Positions 40,320 to 53,328 of a stretch of 64,000 nucleotides of DNA are shown here, one piece after another (position 1 is the first letter of the stretch; each line of letters opens with the position of its first letter). This DNA is from Streptosporangiaceae bacterium. Lineage in GTDB: Bacteria; Actinomycetota; Actinomycetes; Streptosporangiales; Streptosporangiaceae. The DNA is taken from positions 25,927 through 89,926 of the forward strand of contig JASHOE010000344.1 in NCBI GenBank assembly GCA_030041275.1, read 5' to 3'. The translations under genes were made by a program, and so were the position numbers. The notes beneath the pieces were generated by a model. That model had not been told where the DNA came from. It saw only the letters and a program-made list of their open reading frames with translations, and did no database searches.

Positions 40320-41206
40320 GCACTGCCATCATGGCCGCGGGCGCGTTTGTCGGATTCGGCATCTTCCTGTTAATCCAGGAACTGGTGCCTGCCGCGGCGT
40401 CGCTTGATGCTGCGCTCGCCCGGCTAGCGACCAGCCGCGATGAGGCGGCGCGCAGCCTCGTGACAAGCCGCCAGACGGCCGGGATGCGCCTGGGCCGACG
40501 GCTGCAAGCCGCGGCGCCATGGCTGCCGGTGCCTGGCACCGACCTGGCCTTGCTCGGTAAGGAGCCGGGCAGCTGGCTGTCCAGCAAAATCGTCTGCGCG
40601 CTCATCGGGGTCTGGATCCCGGCTCTACTCAGCGCCGTCGCCACGCTGGCCGGTGCCAGGCCGCCGTGGACCCTTCCGGTCATCACGGGACTCGGGATCG
40701 GCGTCGCGTTCTTCTTCGCCCCGGACGTTGTGACCAGGGTCAACGCGGCCGAGAAGCGCGCCGACTTCCGGCACGCGCTGAGTAGCTATCTCGACCTCGT
40801 CAGCCTGGAGCGCGGGGCCGGTGCGGGGCCGACCGAGGCGCTGGAGGCGGCCGCGCAGATCGGCGGCGGCTGGGCCTTCGGGCGGGTCGCGGGCGCCCTC
40901 GACGCGGCGCGCGCTGTGGGCCGGGCGCCCTGGCAGGGTCTCGCGGATCTCGGCCGGGAAATCGGGGTGGCAGAACTCGGCAGCCTTGCCGACATCGCAG
41001 GAGTGGCAGGGGAGGAGGGCGGCAGGGTCATGGAGTCCTTGGGTGCGCTGGCTGAGTCCATGCGCACGGCAGCGAGGGCGGCTACGCGGGCCAAGGCAAA
41101 CTCGCAGAGCACCACCATGGTCGTGCCCATCGCCATGCTCGCGATCGGCTTCCTGCTGCTTCTCGCCTTCCCGATTCTCGATCGGTCGTTCCACGGCGGT
41201 CTGTAG
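40316..41206 (+). CDS. TadC-like type II secretion F family membrane protein
   Basis: GTGA overlap with tadB-like gene; RADFRHALSSYLDLVSLERGAGAGPTEALEAAAQIG...MLAIGFLLLLAFPILDRSF. Confidence 0.85.
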   Translation: MSTAIMAAGAFVGFGIFLLIQELVPAAASLDAALARLATSRDEAARSLVTSRQTAGMRLGRRLQAAAPWLPVPGTDLALLGKEPGSWLSSKIVCALIGVWIPALLSAVATLAGARPPWTLPVITGLGIGVAFFFAPDVVTRVNAAEKRADFRHALSSYLDLVSLERGAGAGPTEALEAAAQIGGGWAFGRVAGALDAARAVGRAPWQGLADLGREIGVAELGSLADIAGVAGEEGGRVMESLGALAESMRTAARAATRAKANSQSTTMVVPIAMLAIGFLLLLAFPILDRSFHGGL

Positions 41207-41241
41207 AAATCTTCGTCCATGACGAAACGGAGGAACTTGGC

Positions 41242-41445
41242 ATGTTAGACACTTCCTGGGCCGCGGCCCGCTTCCTGATCGGCCGCGCTCAGCAGCGCAT
41301 CAGGGCCGTGTTCGCCGGCGACCCGGAGTCAGGTGCGCTCACCCTCGAGTGGATCATCATCGCGGCGGCGATCGCGATCGCCGCGGTCGGTGCCGTGGCC
41401 TTCTTTGCCGTCGAGGTCACGAAGTACACAAACCAGCTGCCCTGA
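41242..41445 (+). CDS. Flp-like prepilin
   Basis: 67 aa; ESG|ALTLEWIIIAAAIAIAAVGAVAFFAV resembles a class III prepilin N-terminus. Confidence 0.75.
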   Translation: MLDTSWAAARFLIGRAQQRIRAVFAGDPESGALTLEWIIIAAAIAIAAVGAVAFFAVEVTKYTNQLP

Positions 41446-41448
41446 GCC

Positions 41449-41829
41449 ATGAGCCGTCGAGGGCGCAACGACGCCGGGGCGCTAACTCTGAGCTACGTCA
41501 TCGCGTTTCCGGCGATCTTGCTCGTCATCCTCACCGTCGCACAGGCGTCGCTCTACTACCTCGCAAACAACCTGGCGCTGACGGCCGCCCGCCAAGGTGC
41601 GGATGCAGCCGCGGCGTACAACTCGACCGACGGGGCGGGCCGAATTGCTGCACTAGCCCTGATCAGCCAGGACGGCTCGGGGATGCTGGCCGGAGCGCAG
41701 GTTGCGGCGATCAGGACCGGGACGACGGTGAGCGTGACCGTGACTGGTCACGCGTGGTCGGTAGTGCCTGGCCTGCCCACGACGATCAGCGAGACGGTGC
41801 AGGAGCCGGTCGAGCGTTTCGTGCCTTAG
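41449..41829 (+). CDS. TadE-like pseudopilin
   Basis: NDAG|ALTLSYVIAFPAILLVILTVAQASLYYLANNLALTAARQGADAAAAY. Confidence 0.78.
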   Translation: MSRRGRNDAGALTLSYVIAFPAILLVILTVAQASLYYLANNLALTAARQGADAAAAYNSTDGAGRIAALALISQDGSGMLAGAQVAAIRTGTTVSVTVTGHAWSVVPGLPTTISETVQEPVERFVP

Positions 41830-41869
41830 CACCAGAGCGACCCGTGCAGTCATCCCAAGGAGGTCAGCG

Positions 41870-42319
41870 GTGTTGCTAGCACGAAGTGCGGACCGCGAGG
41901 CCGGCAATGCTGCGCTGGAACTGGTGATCCTCGGGCCTGCGCTGCTGTTCCTTATCGGCCTCATCATCGCGTTCGGGCGGATCGAGACCACGCAGAGCGC
42001 GGTGTCGGACGCAGCGCAGGACGCCGCGCGCCAGGCCTCGCTGCAAGTCGACCCGGCCGACGCGACCGCAGCCGCCCAAGCGAGCGCGGAGGCAGCGCTG
42101 GGCCGGGATGGCCTGACCTGTCGTCCGCAGGTAGCCGTCGATACCAGCGGTGCTGGCGGCCTCCCTGGCTTCCAGGCGCAGGTCGGCCGGCCGGCGGCGG
42201 TGTCGGCCACCGTGACGTGCGACGTGTCGCTCGCGCAGATCATCGTGCCCGGGCTGCCCGGCAGCGACACGATCAGTGAGACGTTCACCTCGCCGCTCGA
42301 CCCCTACCGGGAGAGGTGA
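41870..42319 (+). CDS. TadE/TadF-like pseudopilin
   Basis: EAG|NAALELVILGPALLFLIGLIIAFGRI...VSDAAQDAARQASL. Confidence 0.82.
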   Translation: MLLARSADREAGNAALELVILGPALLFLIGLIIAFGRIETTQSAVSDAAQDAARQASLQVDPADATAAAQASAEAALGRDGLTCRPQVAVDTSGAGGLPGFQAQVGRPAAVSATVTCDVSLAQIIVPGLPGSDTISETFTSPLDPYRER

Positions 42320-42326
42320 CCGCCTT

Positions 42327-42836
42327 GTGCGTCGCGTTCGTCAGCAACAACTCGCCATTCCGCGAGACCGCGGCCTCGGCTCGAAGGAACACTGCGGCTC
42401 GGTGTCCCCGGCCAGGGCGTCGCTGCGGAACGAGCGCGGTGCGCTGACGCTGTTCGTGGCGATCCTGTTCCCTGCCCTGCTTGCCTTCGCCGGGCTGGTC
42501 GTGGACGCCGGCACGAAGCTGGACAACTACGAGAACGCCTCGACCTATGCGCAGGAAGCGGCTCGCGCAGGAGCCGGCGAGGTCAATCAGTCGGCGGCGT
42601 ACACCAGCTCCACCTTTGTCGTGGACCCGGCCGAGGCGATCGCGGCGGCGCGGGCATACCTCGCTGCGGCCGGCGTGTCCGGGACCGTGACTGCCGCCGC
42701 GAACAACGCTATCCGGGTGACAGTGACGATCACGACGCCGACCAAGATCCTCTCGATCATCGGGATCGATGCCGTGACGTCTACCAGCACCGCGACCGCC
42801 ACACTGATCTCCGGAGTCACCGGCCCCGGGACGTGA
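42327..42836 (+). CDS. TadG-like pilus assembly protein
   Basis: NERG|ALTLFVAILFPALLAFAGLVVDAGTKL...YAQEAARAGAGEVN; start codon uncertain. Confidence 0.75.
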   Translation: MRRVRQQQLAIPRDRGLGSKEHCGSVSPARASLRNERGALTLFVAILFPALLAFAGLVVDAGTKLDNYENASTYAQEAARAGAGEVNQSAAYTSSTFVVDPAEAIAAARAYLAAAGVSGTVTAAANNAIRVTVTITTPTKILSIIGIDAVTSTSTATATLISGVTGPGT

Positions 42837-42997
42837 CGCGCGGCCGGGCGGAGTTGGCACCCCGTTCCCTGATCCTTACCTGACCTTGGAGTAGATCGGC
42901 CTCGCGTGATTGCCGCGCCGTTATGCGCTCGGAGACGAGGGAACTAGTGGTTAGGAAAGAGGTACGCCGCGGGACGACGGAGTGGGGGGCGAACCCG

Positions 42998-44047
42998 ATG
43001 AAGGCCTTTGTCATGAAGGAAATCGGGCGCGTGGGGATGATGGACAAGCCGATTCCGCGGCCTGGTCCGAACGACGCAGTGGTCAAGACGACCAGAGCCC
43101 TCATCTGTACGTCGGACTCCCACACGGTCGACGGGGGCATCGGCCCGCGCGAGAACCTGACGCTCGGCCATGAGGCTGTCGGCGTGGTCCACGAGGTGGG
43201 CAGCGAGGTCACCGACTTCAAGCCGGGCGACCGCGTCGTCGTCGGCGCGATAACGCCCGACTGGGGCCACCCTGCCGCACAAGACGGATACGCGTCACAA
43301 TCCGGCGCACCCCTGGGCGGCTGGAAGTTCTCGAACACCAAGGACGGAATCTTCGCGGAGTATTTCCACGTCAACGAGGCTAACGCCAATATGGCGATAA
43401 TCCCCGATAGCGTCCCCGACGACATGGCCGTGTACTGCTGCGACATGCTCTCCACCGGCTTCATGGGCGCGGAGAACGGCCACATTCCGATCGGCGGAAC
43501 GGTAGCCGTGCTCGCTCAGGGTCCGGTGGGCCTCATGGCCACGGCCGGGGCCAAGCTGCGCGGCGCAGGGCTCATCATCGGCGTCGAGTCGGTGCCCAAG
43601 CGGCAGGAGCTCGCGCGCGGTTACGGCGCGGACGAGATCGTGGACTTCACCAAAGAGGACGTCGTCGACCGGATCCACGAGCTGACCGATGGCGAGGGGG
43701 TCGACACCTCGATCGAGGCCCTCGGCGCGGAGATCACGTTCCAGGCAGCGGTCAAGGCGACGAAGCCGGGCGGCACCGTGTCCAACACCGGGTACTTCGG
43801 CGAGGGGGAATACGTCCGCATCCCCCGCATCGAGTGGGGTGTGGGCATGGCCGACAAGACCATCGCGACCGGCCTGTGCCCAGGCGGCCGGCTTCGGATG
43901 GAGCGGCTGCTGCGGGTGCTGGAGACCGGCCGCCTCGATCCGACGCTCATGACCAGCCACACGTTTGCTTTCGACGACATGGAGCGCGCGTTCGAGATGT
44001 TCGACAACAAGCAGGACGACGTGATCAAGCCGCTGATCACCTTCTGA
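42998..44047 (+). CDS. Zinc-dependent alcohol dehydrogenase (isopropanol dehydrogenase-like)
   Basis: MKAFVMKEIGRVGMMDKPIPRPGPNDAVVKTTRALICTSDSHTVDGG...LGHEAVGVVHEVGSEV. Confidence 0.93.
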   Translation: MKAFVMKEIGRVGMMDKPIPRPGPNDAVVKTTRALICTSDSHTVDGGIGPRENLTLGHEAVGVVHEVGSEVTDFKPGDRVVVGAITPDWGHPAAQDGYASQSGAPLGGWKFSNTKDGIFAEYFHVNEANANMAIIPDSVPDDMAVYCCDMLSTGFMGAENGHIPIGGTVAVLAQGPVGLMATAGAKLRGAGLIIGVESVPKRQELARGYGADEIVDFTKEDVVDRIHELTDGEGVDTSIEALGAEITFQAAVKATKPGGTVSNTGYFGEGEYVRIPRIEWGVGMADKTIATGLCPGGRLRMERLLRVLETGRLDPTLMTSHTFAFDDMERAFEMFDNKQDDVIKPLITF

Positions 44048-44055
44048 CTTGACCG

Positions 44056-45462
44056 TTGACCGGTACGCGACTGAGGGCAGCCAGCGCAGTGATTGAGCGA
44101 CTCACGATCTTCGGAGCCACCGGCGACCTCACCGGTCGCTACCTGCTGCCTGGCCTTGCCGCGCTGCGTGCCGCGGGCTACCTGAGCGACGAGTTCCAGC
44201 TGATCGCGGCCAGCCGAGAAGACTGGACCGACGAGCAATACCGCGAGCACGCCGCTGAGTGGCTGGAGCGCTCGGCGAGCAACGTGCCCGCCAGCGCTCG
44301 CCGCGATGTCGTCACGGCGACGCGCTACCACAAGCTGGATCTGGCCGACCCCGCGAGCGTGGCGGCCTGCATTGGGCGTGCCGAGCCGGTCGCGGTCTAT
44401 CTTGCGCTGCCACCCTCGGTTTTCCATGCCGCGATCAACGCCGTGCGCCAGGCGCGGCTGCCGACCGGCAGTCGTCTGGTTCTGGAAAAGCCGTTCGGCG
44501 AGAACCTGCGCGACGCAATCGAGCTGAACCACCAGCTGGCCGAGTTCCTGGACGAGGGCGAGATCTTCCGGGTTGACCATTTCGTCGCAATGACCACCGT
44601 GCAGACTCTGCTCGGCACCCGGCTGGCGAACCGGATCTTCGAATCGCTGTGGAACAGCTCTCACATCGCCGAGATCGAGATCGTCTGGGAAGAGTCCCTC
44701 GCGCTGGAGGGCCGGGCCGGCTACTACGACGGCGTCGGCGCGCTGAAGGACATGCTTCAGAATCACTTGCTGCAGATCCTCTGCCTCGTGGCGATGGAGC
44801 CGCCGCTCAGCGTCAGCGAACGTGACTTGCGCGACCGCAAGGTCGACGTTCTGCGGTCTGTTCGCCTGATGGAGAGTGCCGGGGATCCGGCCACCCGGCG
44901 CGCGCGGTACACCGCGGGCCGGATCGACGGGCACGACATTCCGAGCTACGTGGACGAGGAAGGCGTCGACCCGGCGCGGGCGACCGAGACCTTCGCCGAG
45001 GTGCGCCTCGAGCTCGACAACTGGCGGTGGTCGGGGACGGCCTTCCGGCTGCGCAGCGCGAAGGCGCTGGCGGCGGACCGCAAAGAGGTGGTTATCCACT
45101 TCCGGCCCGTTCCCCACCTGCCGATCGACACGCCACAGGATCCGCCGCCCAACCTGCTGCGATTCGGGCTGGAGCCCGAGGATCTCACCCTCGAGCTCAC
45201 CGGCGCCGGTCCGCACGCGAGGTTCAGCCTCGTTCCGCTGATCTTGCGCGCTCGTCATGAACCGGCCGAGTTGCCTCCGTATGGACGCCTCCTTCTCGAC
45301 GTCCTCACCGGCGAGACCGCGCTGTCTATCCGCGGCGACGAGGCAGAGGAGTCGTGGCGAGTGCTCAGCCCGGTCCTTGACGCCTGGGCCAAGGGCGCCG
45401 TCCCGCTGGCGGAGTACCCGGCCGGATCCAGCGGGCCCGTTCAGGCGCCCCGCCACTCCTGA
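44056..45462 (+). CDS. zwf: Glucose-6-phosphate dehydrogenase
   Basis: FGATGDLTGRYLLPGLAAL, EKPFGENL, FRVDHFVAMTTVQTLL. Confidence 0.88.
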   Translation: MTGTRLRAASAVIERLTIFGATGDLTGRYLLPGLAALRAAGYLSDEFQLIAASREDWTDEQYREHAAEWLERSASNVPASARRDVVTATRYHKLDLADPASVAACIGRAEPVAVYLALPPSVFHAAINAVRQARLPTGSRLVLEKPFGENLRDAIELNHQLAEFLDEGEIFRVDHFVAMTTVQTLLGTRLANRIFESLWNSSHIAEIEIVWEESLALEGRAGYYDGVGALKDMLQNHLLQILCLVAMEPPLSVSERDLRDRKVDVLRSVRLMESAGDPATRRARYTAGRIDGHDIPSYVDEEGVDPARATETFAEVRLELDNWRWSGTAFRLRSAKALAADRKEVVIHFRPVPHLPIDTPQDPPPNLLRFGLEPEDLTLELTGAGPHARFSLVPLILRARHEPAELPPYGRLLLDVLTGETALSIRGDEAEESWRVLSPVLDAWAKGAVPLAEYPAGSSGPVQAPRHS

Positions 45463-45560
45463 CGGGCCTCCCGACCTAGATAGCGTGCTCGGCCGGATGC
45501 GTCGTCCGAGATGACCCAGATAGCACAATCCGCGGGAACCGCGTAAGAGATCATGTCGGC

Positions 45561-46412
45561 ATGGCGGAGCGCGGAACTATCGTCGCGGTCGCTCAGCTGG
45601 CGCTGGCCGTAGGGGACCTGGATGGCAACCGCGAGGCCGCGCGGGCGGCGGTCGCGGAGGCGGCGGTCGCGGGTGCGCAGCTCGTCGTGCTGCCGGAACT
45701 GTCGGACTCGGGTTACGTATTCTCCGACGCCGACGAGGCGCGATCGCTGGCGTCGCTCGCAGGGTCAGGGACCACGCTGCGCGAGTGGCAGTCGCTCGCC
45801 ACCAAGCATGGCCTGACCATTGCCGGCGGGTTCTGCGAACGAGGGGCAGCCGGAAAGCTATACAACAGCGCGGCGATCGTCGACGCGGCCGGCCCGCGGG
45901 CGGTGTACCGCAAGGTGCACCTGTGGGACACCGAGAAGACGATCTTCACTCCGGGCGATGAGGCACCGCCGGTCGTGGAGCTGCCGTTCGGCAATGTCGG
46001 GCTCATGATCTGCTACGACCTCGAGTTCCCGGAATGGGTGCGACTGACCGCGCTGCGCGGCGCTGACCTCATCGCGGTCCCGGTGAACTGGACGGCGTCG
46101 GGTTCGCCAACACCGCCTGGCCAGCGGTCAGGTGAGGTCGTCTCGGCGCAGGCGGCAGCCTCGTCTAATGGCGTGTTCATCGCGGTCGCCGACCGATGTG
46201 GCACCGAGCGCGGCGTGAACTGGCTCGGTGGCTCAGTCATCCTGCGCCGTGGCGGCTACCCGGCTGCGGGGCCGGTGTGTGCGGACCGGGCAACCGTGCT
46301 GACGGCCACGATCGACCTGCAGCTGGCTAAGGACAAGCGCATTAGTGAGCGAAACGACCTCTTTGCGGATCGCCGGCTCGATCTCTACGCGCAGCTATGG
46401 GACATGGCATAG
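45561..46412 (+). CDS. Carbon-nitrogen hydrolase (nitrilase superfamily)
   Basis: LVVLPELSDSGYVF, YRKVHLWDTEK, GLMICYDLEFPEWVR catalytic Glu-Lys-Cys. Confidence 0.93.
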   Translation: MAERGTIVAVAQLALAVGDLDGNREAARAAVAEAAVAGAQLVVLPELSDSGYVFSDADEARSLASLAGSGTTLREWQSLATKHGLTIAGGFCERGAAGKLYNSAAIVDAAGPRAVYRKVHLWDTEKTIFTPGDEAPPVVELPFGNVGLMICYDLEFPEWVRLTALRGADLIAVPVNWTASGSPTPPGQRSGEVVSAQAAASSNGVFIAVADRCGTERGVNWLGGSVILRRGGYPAAGPVCADRATVLTATIDLQLAKDKRISERNDLFADRRLDLYAQLWDMA

Positions 46413-46473
46413 CCGGCCCGATGGCAAGCATGCTTCGGCCGCGGTGGCGGGCAGACGCGGGGATAATGAAGCT

Positions 46474-46902
46474 GTGGCAGGTGGGCTAATCCAGTGCGGG
46501 CACTGCGGTCAGAAGAACCGGGTACCTGCCGCGGCGGCGGGAACGCCCCGCTGCGGAAAGTGCCATGAGCCGCTGGCGTGGATCGCCGATGCCGACGACT
46601 CGACCTTCGGTGAGATCGCCGATGCCGCGAAGATTCCCGTCATCGTGGACTTGTGGGCGCCGTGGTGCGGGCCGTGCCGCATGGTCAGCCCTGCGCTAGA
46701 GCAACTCGCTCGCGACCTGGCCGGCCAGGTGAAGCTGGTCAAGGTGAACGTGGACGACTCGCCCCGGCTCTCCCAGCGGTTCGCGGCCCAGGCCATCCCC
46801 ACGCTGCTGGTCCTGCGCGGCGGACAGGTGGCCGCCCGGCAGACAGGCGCCGCGCCGCTGCCCGCGCTGCGAGCCTGGGTCGATAACGCGCTTGCGAGCT
46901 GA
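46474..46902 (+). CDS. trxC: Thioredoxin with N-terminal zinc ribbon (thioredoxin 2 type)
   Basis: IQCGHCGQKNRVP...RCGKCHEPL then VDLWAPWCGPCRMVSPALEQLA. Confidence 0.9.
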   Translation: MAGGLIQCGHCGQKNRVPAAAAGTPRCGKCHEPLAWIADADDSTFGEIADAAKIPVIVDLWAPWCGPCRMVSPALEQLARDLAGQVKLVKVNVDDSPRLSQRFAAQAIPTLLVLRGGQVAARQTGAAPLPALRAWVDNALAS

Positions 46903-46941
46903 TCGCCGCCGAAGGTCGGATGTCAGTCCTGAGCAGGGACT

Positions 46942-47955
46942 TCAGATAGACGTGCCTGGCGGCGACTTGAACAGCGGCGTTGCCTCAGCGACGTAGCCGC
47001 AGCGCTGGTTCCGCAATGCACTAGCAGCCATGCGGATCAGATCGATGCTCACTCCGGCGGCACCGCTCGGGTCGTGCACTTTCAGCTTCACATCCAGGCT
47101 CACCGAGGTCTCGCCCCAGCCCTGCGCCTCGATGTTGATGTACGCCACCTTGTGCGAGTTCAGCTGCGACAGGTACCCGGTCCTAGCCACCTGCACTAGG
47201 TCCCTTGCGGACCCATCGGCGGTCACGGCGTTGAGCTTGGACTGGTGCTTGGTACTGCTGCCCTCAGCTATGTTCCTGATGTCCTCGGTACCACCCAGAC
47301 TGGCCTGATACGAACTGATCAGCGTCACGCCCCGCTCCTCGAGCAGCCGCAGCAGGGCGTGATGCACAACTGACGTGCCGAACTGGCTGGCCAGATCGTC
47401 GCCAAGCAGGGGCAGGCCGGCCGCTGCAAACCGGTCGAGCAGCTGCGGATCGCGGGCCACCGGATCGGAGGTGGTGTTGACAAACGCCGCCCCCGCGCGC
47501 AACGCCGCCTCGGCGTAGGCGCGCGCCGTCTCTGGCAGACCGCTTGGAGCCGCGTACAGCACTACCTCGGCCTCGGCCTCGGCAAGCTCCCCGGCCACGC
47601 GGTCTATCTCATCGGCGCTGGTCAGGCCGCGCAGCACGGTCACGCCGGTGAGCGGCATGTCACCGGTGAGCGGCAGGTCGCCGGCGAGCGGCAACTCGCC
47701 GGCGAGCGGCAACTCGCCGGCGAGCCTGGGAAAGTTGTTGGGCGGCAGGAAGATTGCCTCCGCGAGATCCTTTCCGATTTTGGCCGGGGAAGTGGCGAAG
47801 GCCGCCACGAAGTCGATGTCGCTGACCGCGAGTCCGTCGAGCGCGGGCCGCAGGATGCCGACCAGGCTTCCGGTGACGCGGTGCAGGGCTATCCCTTGGA
47901 CGAGCGCGGAGATGTTATTGCCGACCCCGACTGTTGCGACTTTTACCCGTTTCAT
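46942..47955 (-). CDS. Inositol-3-phosphate synthase family protein
   Basis: MKRVKVATVGVGNNISALVQGI...VNTTSDPVARDPQL...GDDLASQFGTSVVHHALL...LNSHKVAYINIEAQGWG. Confidence 0.88.
   Translation of the reverse strand: MKRVKVATVGVGNNISALVQGIALHRVTGSLVGILRPALDGLAVSDIDFVAAFATSPAKIGKDLAEAIFLPPNNFPRLAGELPLAGELPLAGDLPLTGDMPLTGVTVLRGLTSADEIDRVAGELAEAEAEVVLYAAPSGLPETARAYAEAALRAGAAFVNTTSDPVARDPQLLDRFAAAGLPLLGDDLASQFGTSVVHHALLRLLEERGVTLISSYQASLGGTEDIRNIAEGSSTKHQSKLNAVTADGSARDLVQVARTGYLSQLNSHKVAYINIEAQGWGETSVSLDVKLKVHDPSGAAGVSIDLIRMAASALRNQRCGYVAEATPLFKSPPGTSI
47644..47715. repeat. Four 18-bp in-frame repeats inside inositol-phosphate synthase gene
   Basis: Units at 47644, 47662, 47680, 47698; encode (E/D)(L/M)PL(A/T)G hexapeptides. 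Confidence 0.9.
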
Positions 47956-48050
47956 CACGGATGTAAGGTTACGCGGCCTCCGTCGAGAGTCCTGCGGTGG
48001 CCCTGCGTCGCTCCCTCGACAACTGCGCTGCGCGTAACTCGCGGCGAGGC

Positions 48051-51623
<3,573 letters not shown>

Positions 51624-51693
51624 GTCCGGGAGTCGCGCGTCGATCACGTCAGCCCGATGGGACGCGGCGGCGGCGCCCGCGGAAGGATGAACG

Positions 51694-51945
51694 ATGGACT
51701 TACCCGCCGAGCCCGCGACCGTCGTCACGATCACTCGCGCTAACCCGCTGTACGGGCATGACGCCCCGCTGATCCGGGTTACCGGATCCGGCCAGCCGGA
51801 TCCGGTCACGGCCGCCATCGGGCGCTGCATCAGGGAGTCGGGTAGCGCCTACCTGGAGCTGCCCGACGGGCGGCTGACGGTCGTGCTCGACCTGGATGGC
51901 ACGACGTGGGTGCCGCGGGCCAGAGACGAGGGTATCCGTGACTAG
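51694..51945 (+). CDS. Hypothetical protein
   Basis: 83 aa ORF after RBS-like GGAAGG; no family recognised. Confidence 0.45.
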   Translation: MDLPAEPATVVTITRANPLYGHDAPLIRVTGSGQPDPVTAAIGRCIRESGSAYLELPDGRLTVVLDLDGTTWVPRARDEGIRD

Positions 51946-51951
51946 CGCCGA

Positions 51952-52716
51952 CTAGGCGGATTCGGCAACCTCGGCAACGAGCGGCTGTTCAGGCAGTTCC
52001 GGCCTGAACAAGTAATTGCGCCGGTGCTCGGTGACCTCGGTGACCTTGCGCCAGCCGTGCCACCACGTGTACATGGTGTAGCCACGTTCAGTGAACCAGT
52101 CGACGATGTCGTCGGGCTCGTAGTCGTAGCGCGCGGTGTGGCGTGCCTCGATCTCGACGAGGACCGTCGGCCGGAACTCCTTGATGCTGCGCTCGCTGCC
52201 CTGCAGGACGTGCAGTTCGCCGCCTTCGGTGTCGATCTTGATGAAGTCGAGCCGGGTGACGCCAGCCCGCTCGAGCAGTGCGTCGATCGTGTCGACCGCG
52301 ACGGGCACCTCTTCGTGGCGGCTGAACTCCACGTTCGGACCGAGTCCGGCGGCCTTCCCGGCGAGGAAGGACCGGCCGGTCACGTGCACGTAGCGGCCGC
52401 TGGGCACGCTCATCACGCCATCCCCAGCCTCAGAGCCGAGGGCCACAGCGTGCGAGCGCACGTTCGGGCGCCCCTCGCTGTCGAGGATCCGGCGCCATAG
52501 CGGGTGCGCGAATGTCAGCGGCTCGATGCTGTGTACCTCACCGGACGGACCAGCCAGCTGGGACAAGGCGAGGCTGTACAGGCCCGCGGCGGCGCCTGCG
52601 TCCACGCAGACGCTGCCTGGCTTCACCACGGTTCGGAGCCCCAGCAACTCCGACTCCAGGTATGGGGTGAGCCGGGCGAGCAGCATGACAGCGGCGTTCG
52701 TCATCCTCGCCCGCAT
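51952..52716 (-). CDS. FkbM family methyltransferase
   Basis: GSVCVDAGAAAGLYSLALSQLAGPSGEVHSIEP...LDFIKIDTEGGELHVLQGSERSI. Confidence 0.9.
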   Translation of the reverse strand: MRARMTNAAVMLLARLTPYLESELLGLRTVVKPGSVCVDAGAAAGLYSLALSQLAGPSGEVHSIEPLTFAHPLWRRILDSEGRPNVRSHAVALGSEAGDGVMSVPSGRYVHVTGRSFLAGKAAGLGPNVEFSRHEEVPVAVDTIDALLERAGVTRLDFIKIDTEGGELHVLQGSERSIKEFRPTVLVEIEARHTARYDYEPDDIVDWFTERGYTMYTWWHGWRKVTEVTEHRRNYLFRPELPEQPLVAEVAESA

Positions 52717-53328
52717 ACCAAATCCTCTCGTTCGGCGGAAGCTAGCCGACCGGGTGCCAGGGTACCGGCAGACGGCCCGCAGACTGACCAAGATCACGAA
52801 AGCCGCCCGCGTCCAACGGCCCGAACCGCCGCCGCGAGGCCTAGCCCGGTATGTGCGCACGGTCAGGTAGGTGACGAACGCTACCCCGGCGATCAGGAAA
52901 CAGTCGGCGATTAGGGTAATGACGCCATGTGAGCCGTAATCGCCCGTCTGACCTGCGTGTGTTACCGAGCCAGCGCGCGGTCGATCCGGTGGCTGGTTCG
53001 GGATCGGCTCCGGCTGCGGCGGCCGCGTCGGCGACGATGGTGCTCACCGCGCCAGCCTGGCCGTTGCACCCAGATCGGCATATCGGGAAGATCCCCGGTC
53101 CATCCCCTGATATCGGCTCGCTCGGTCAGGGTCGACAGACCTCATAGCTCGACCGTAGGGTCAGCAGGCGCCGTGCGCGTCCGCACCAGGGGCCATGTGG
53201 GCGTACCTCCTCCGGACGACCGTCGTCCATCTCAGGAGTGACCCCCGTCGCAGGCCCGGTCGGTGGATCCGGCTTCGGTTAAGCTGCCCCCGGAGCGGGT
53301 GGCGGGCAAGCAGAGCCGAGGGAGTGCC

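Noticed and set aside
43621-45528. 635-aa minus-strand ORF opposite zwf and alcohol dehydrogenase
   Set aside because: Antisense of two clear conserved genes; low-complexity composition typical of high-GC shadow ORFs.
47644-47715. CRISPR or regulatory array interpretation of 18-bp repeats
   Set aside because: Unit is a multiple of three and in frame within a conserved enzyme; better explained as coding repeat.
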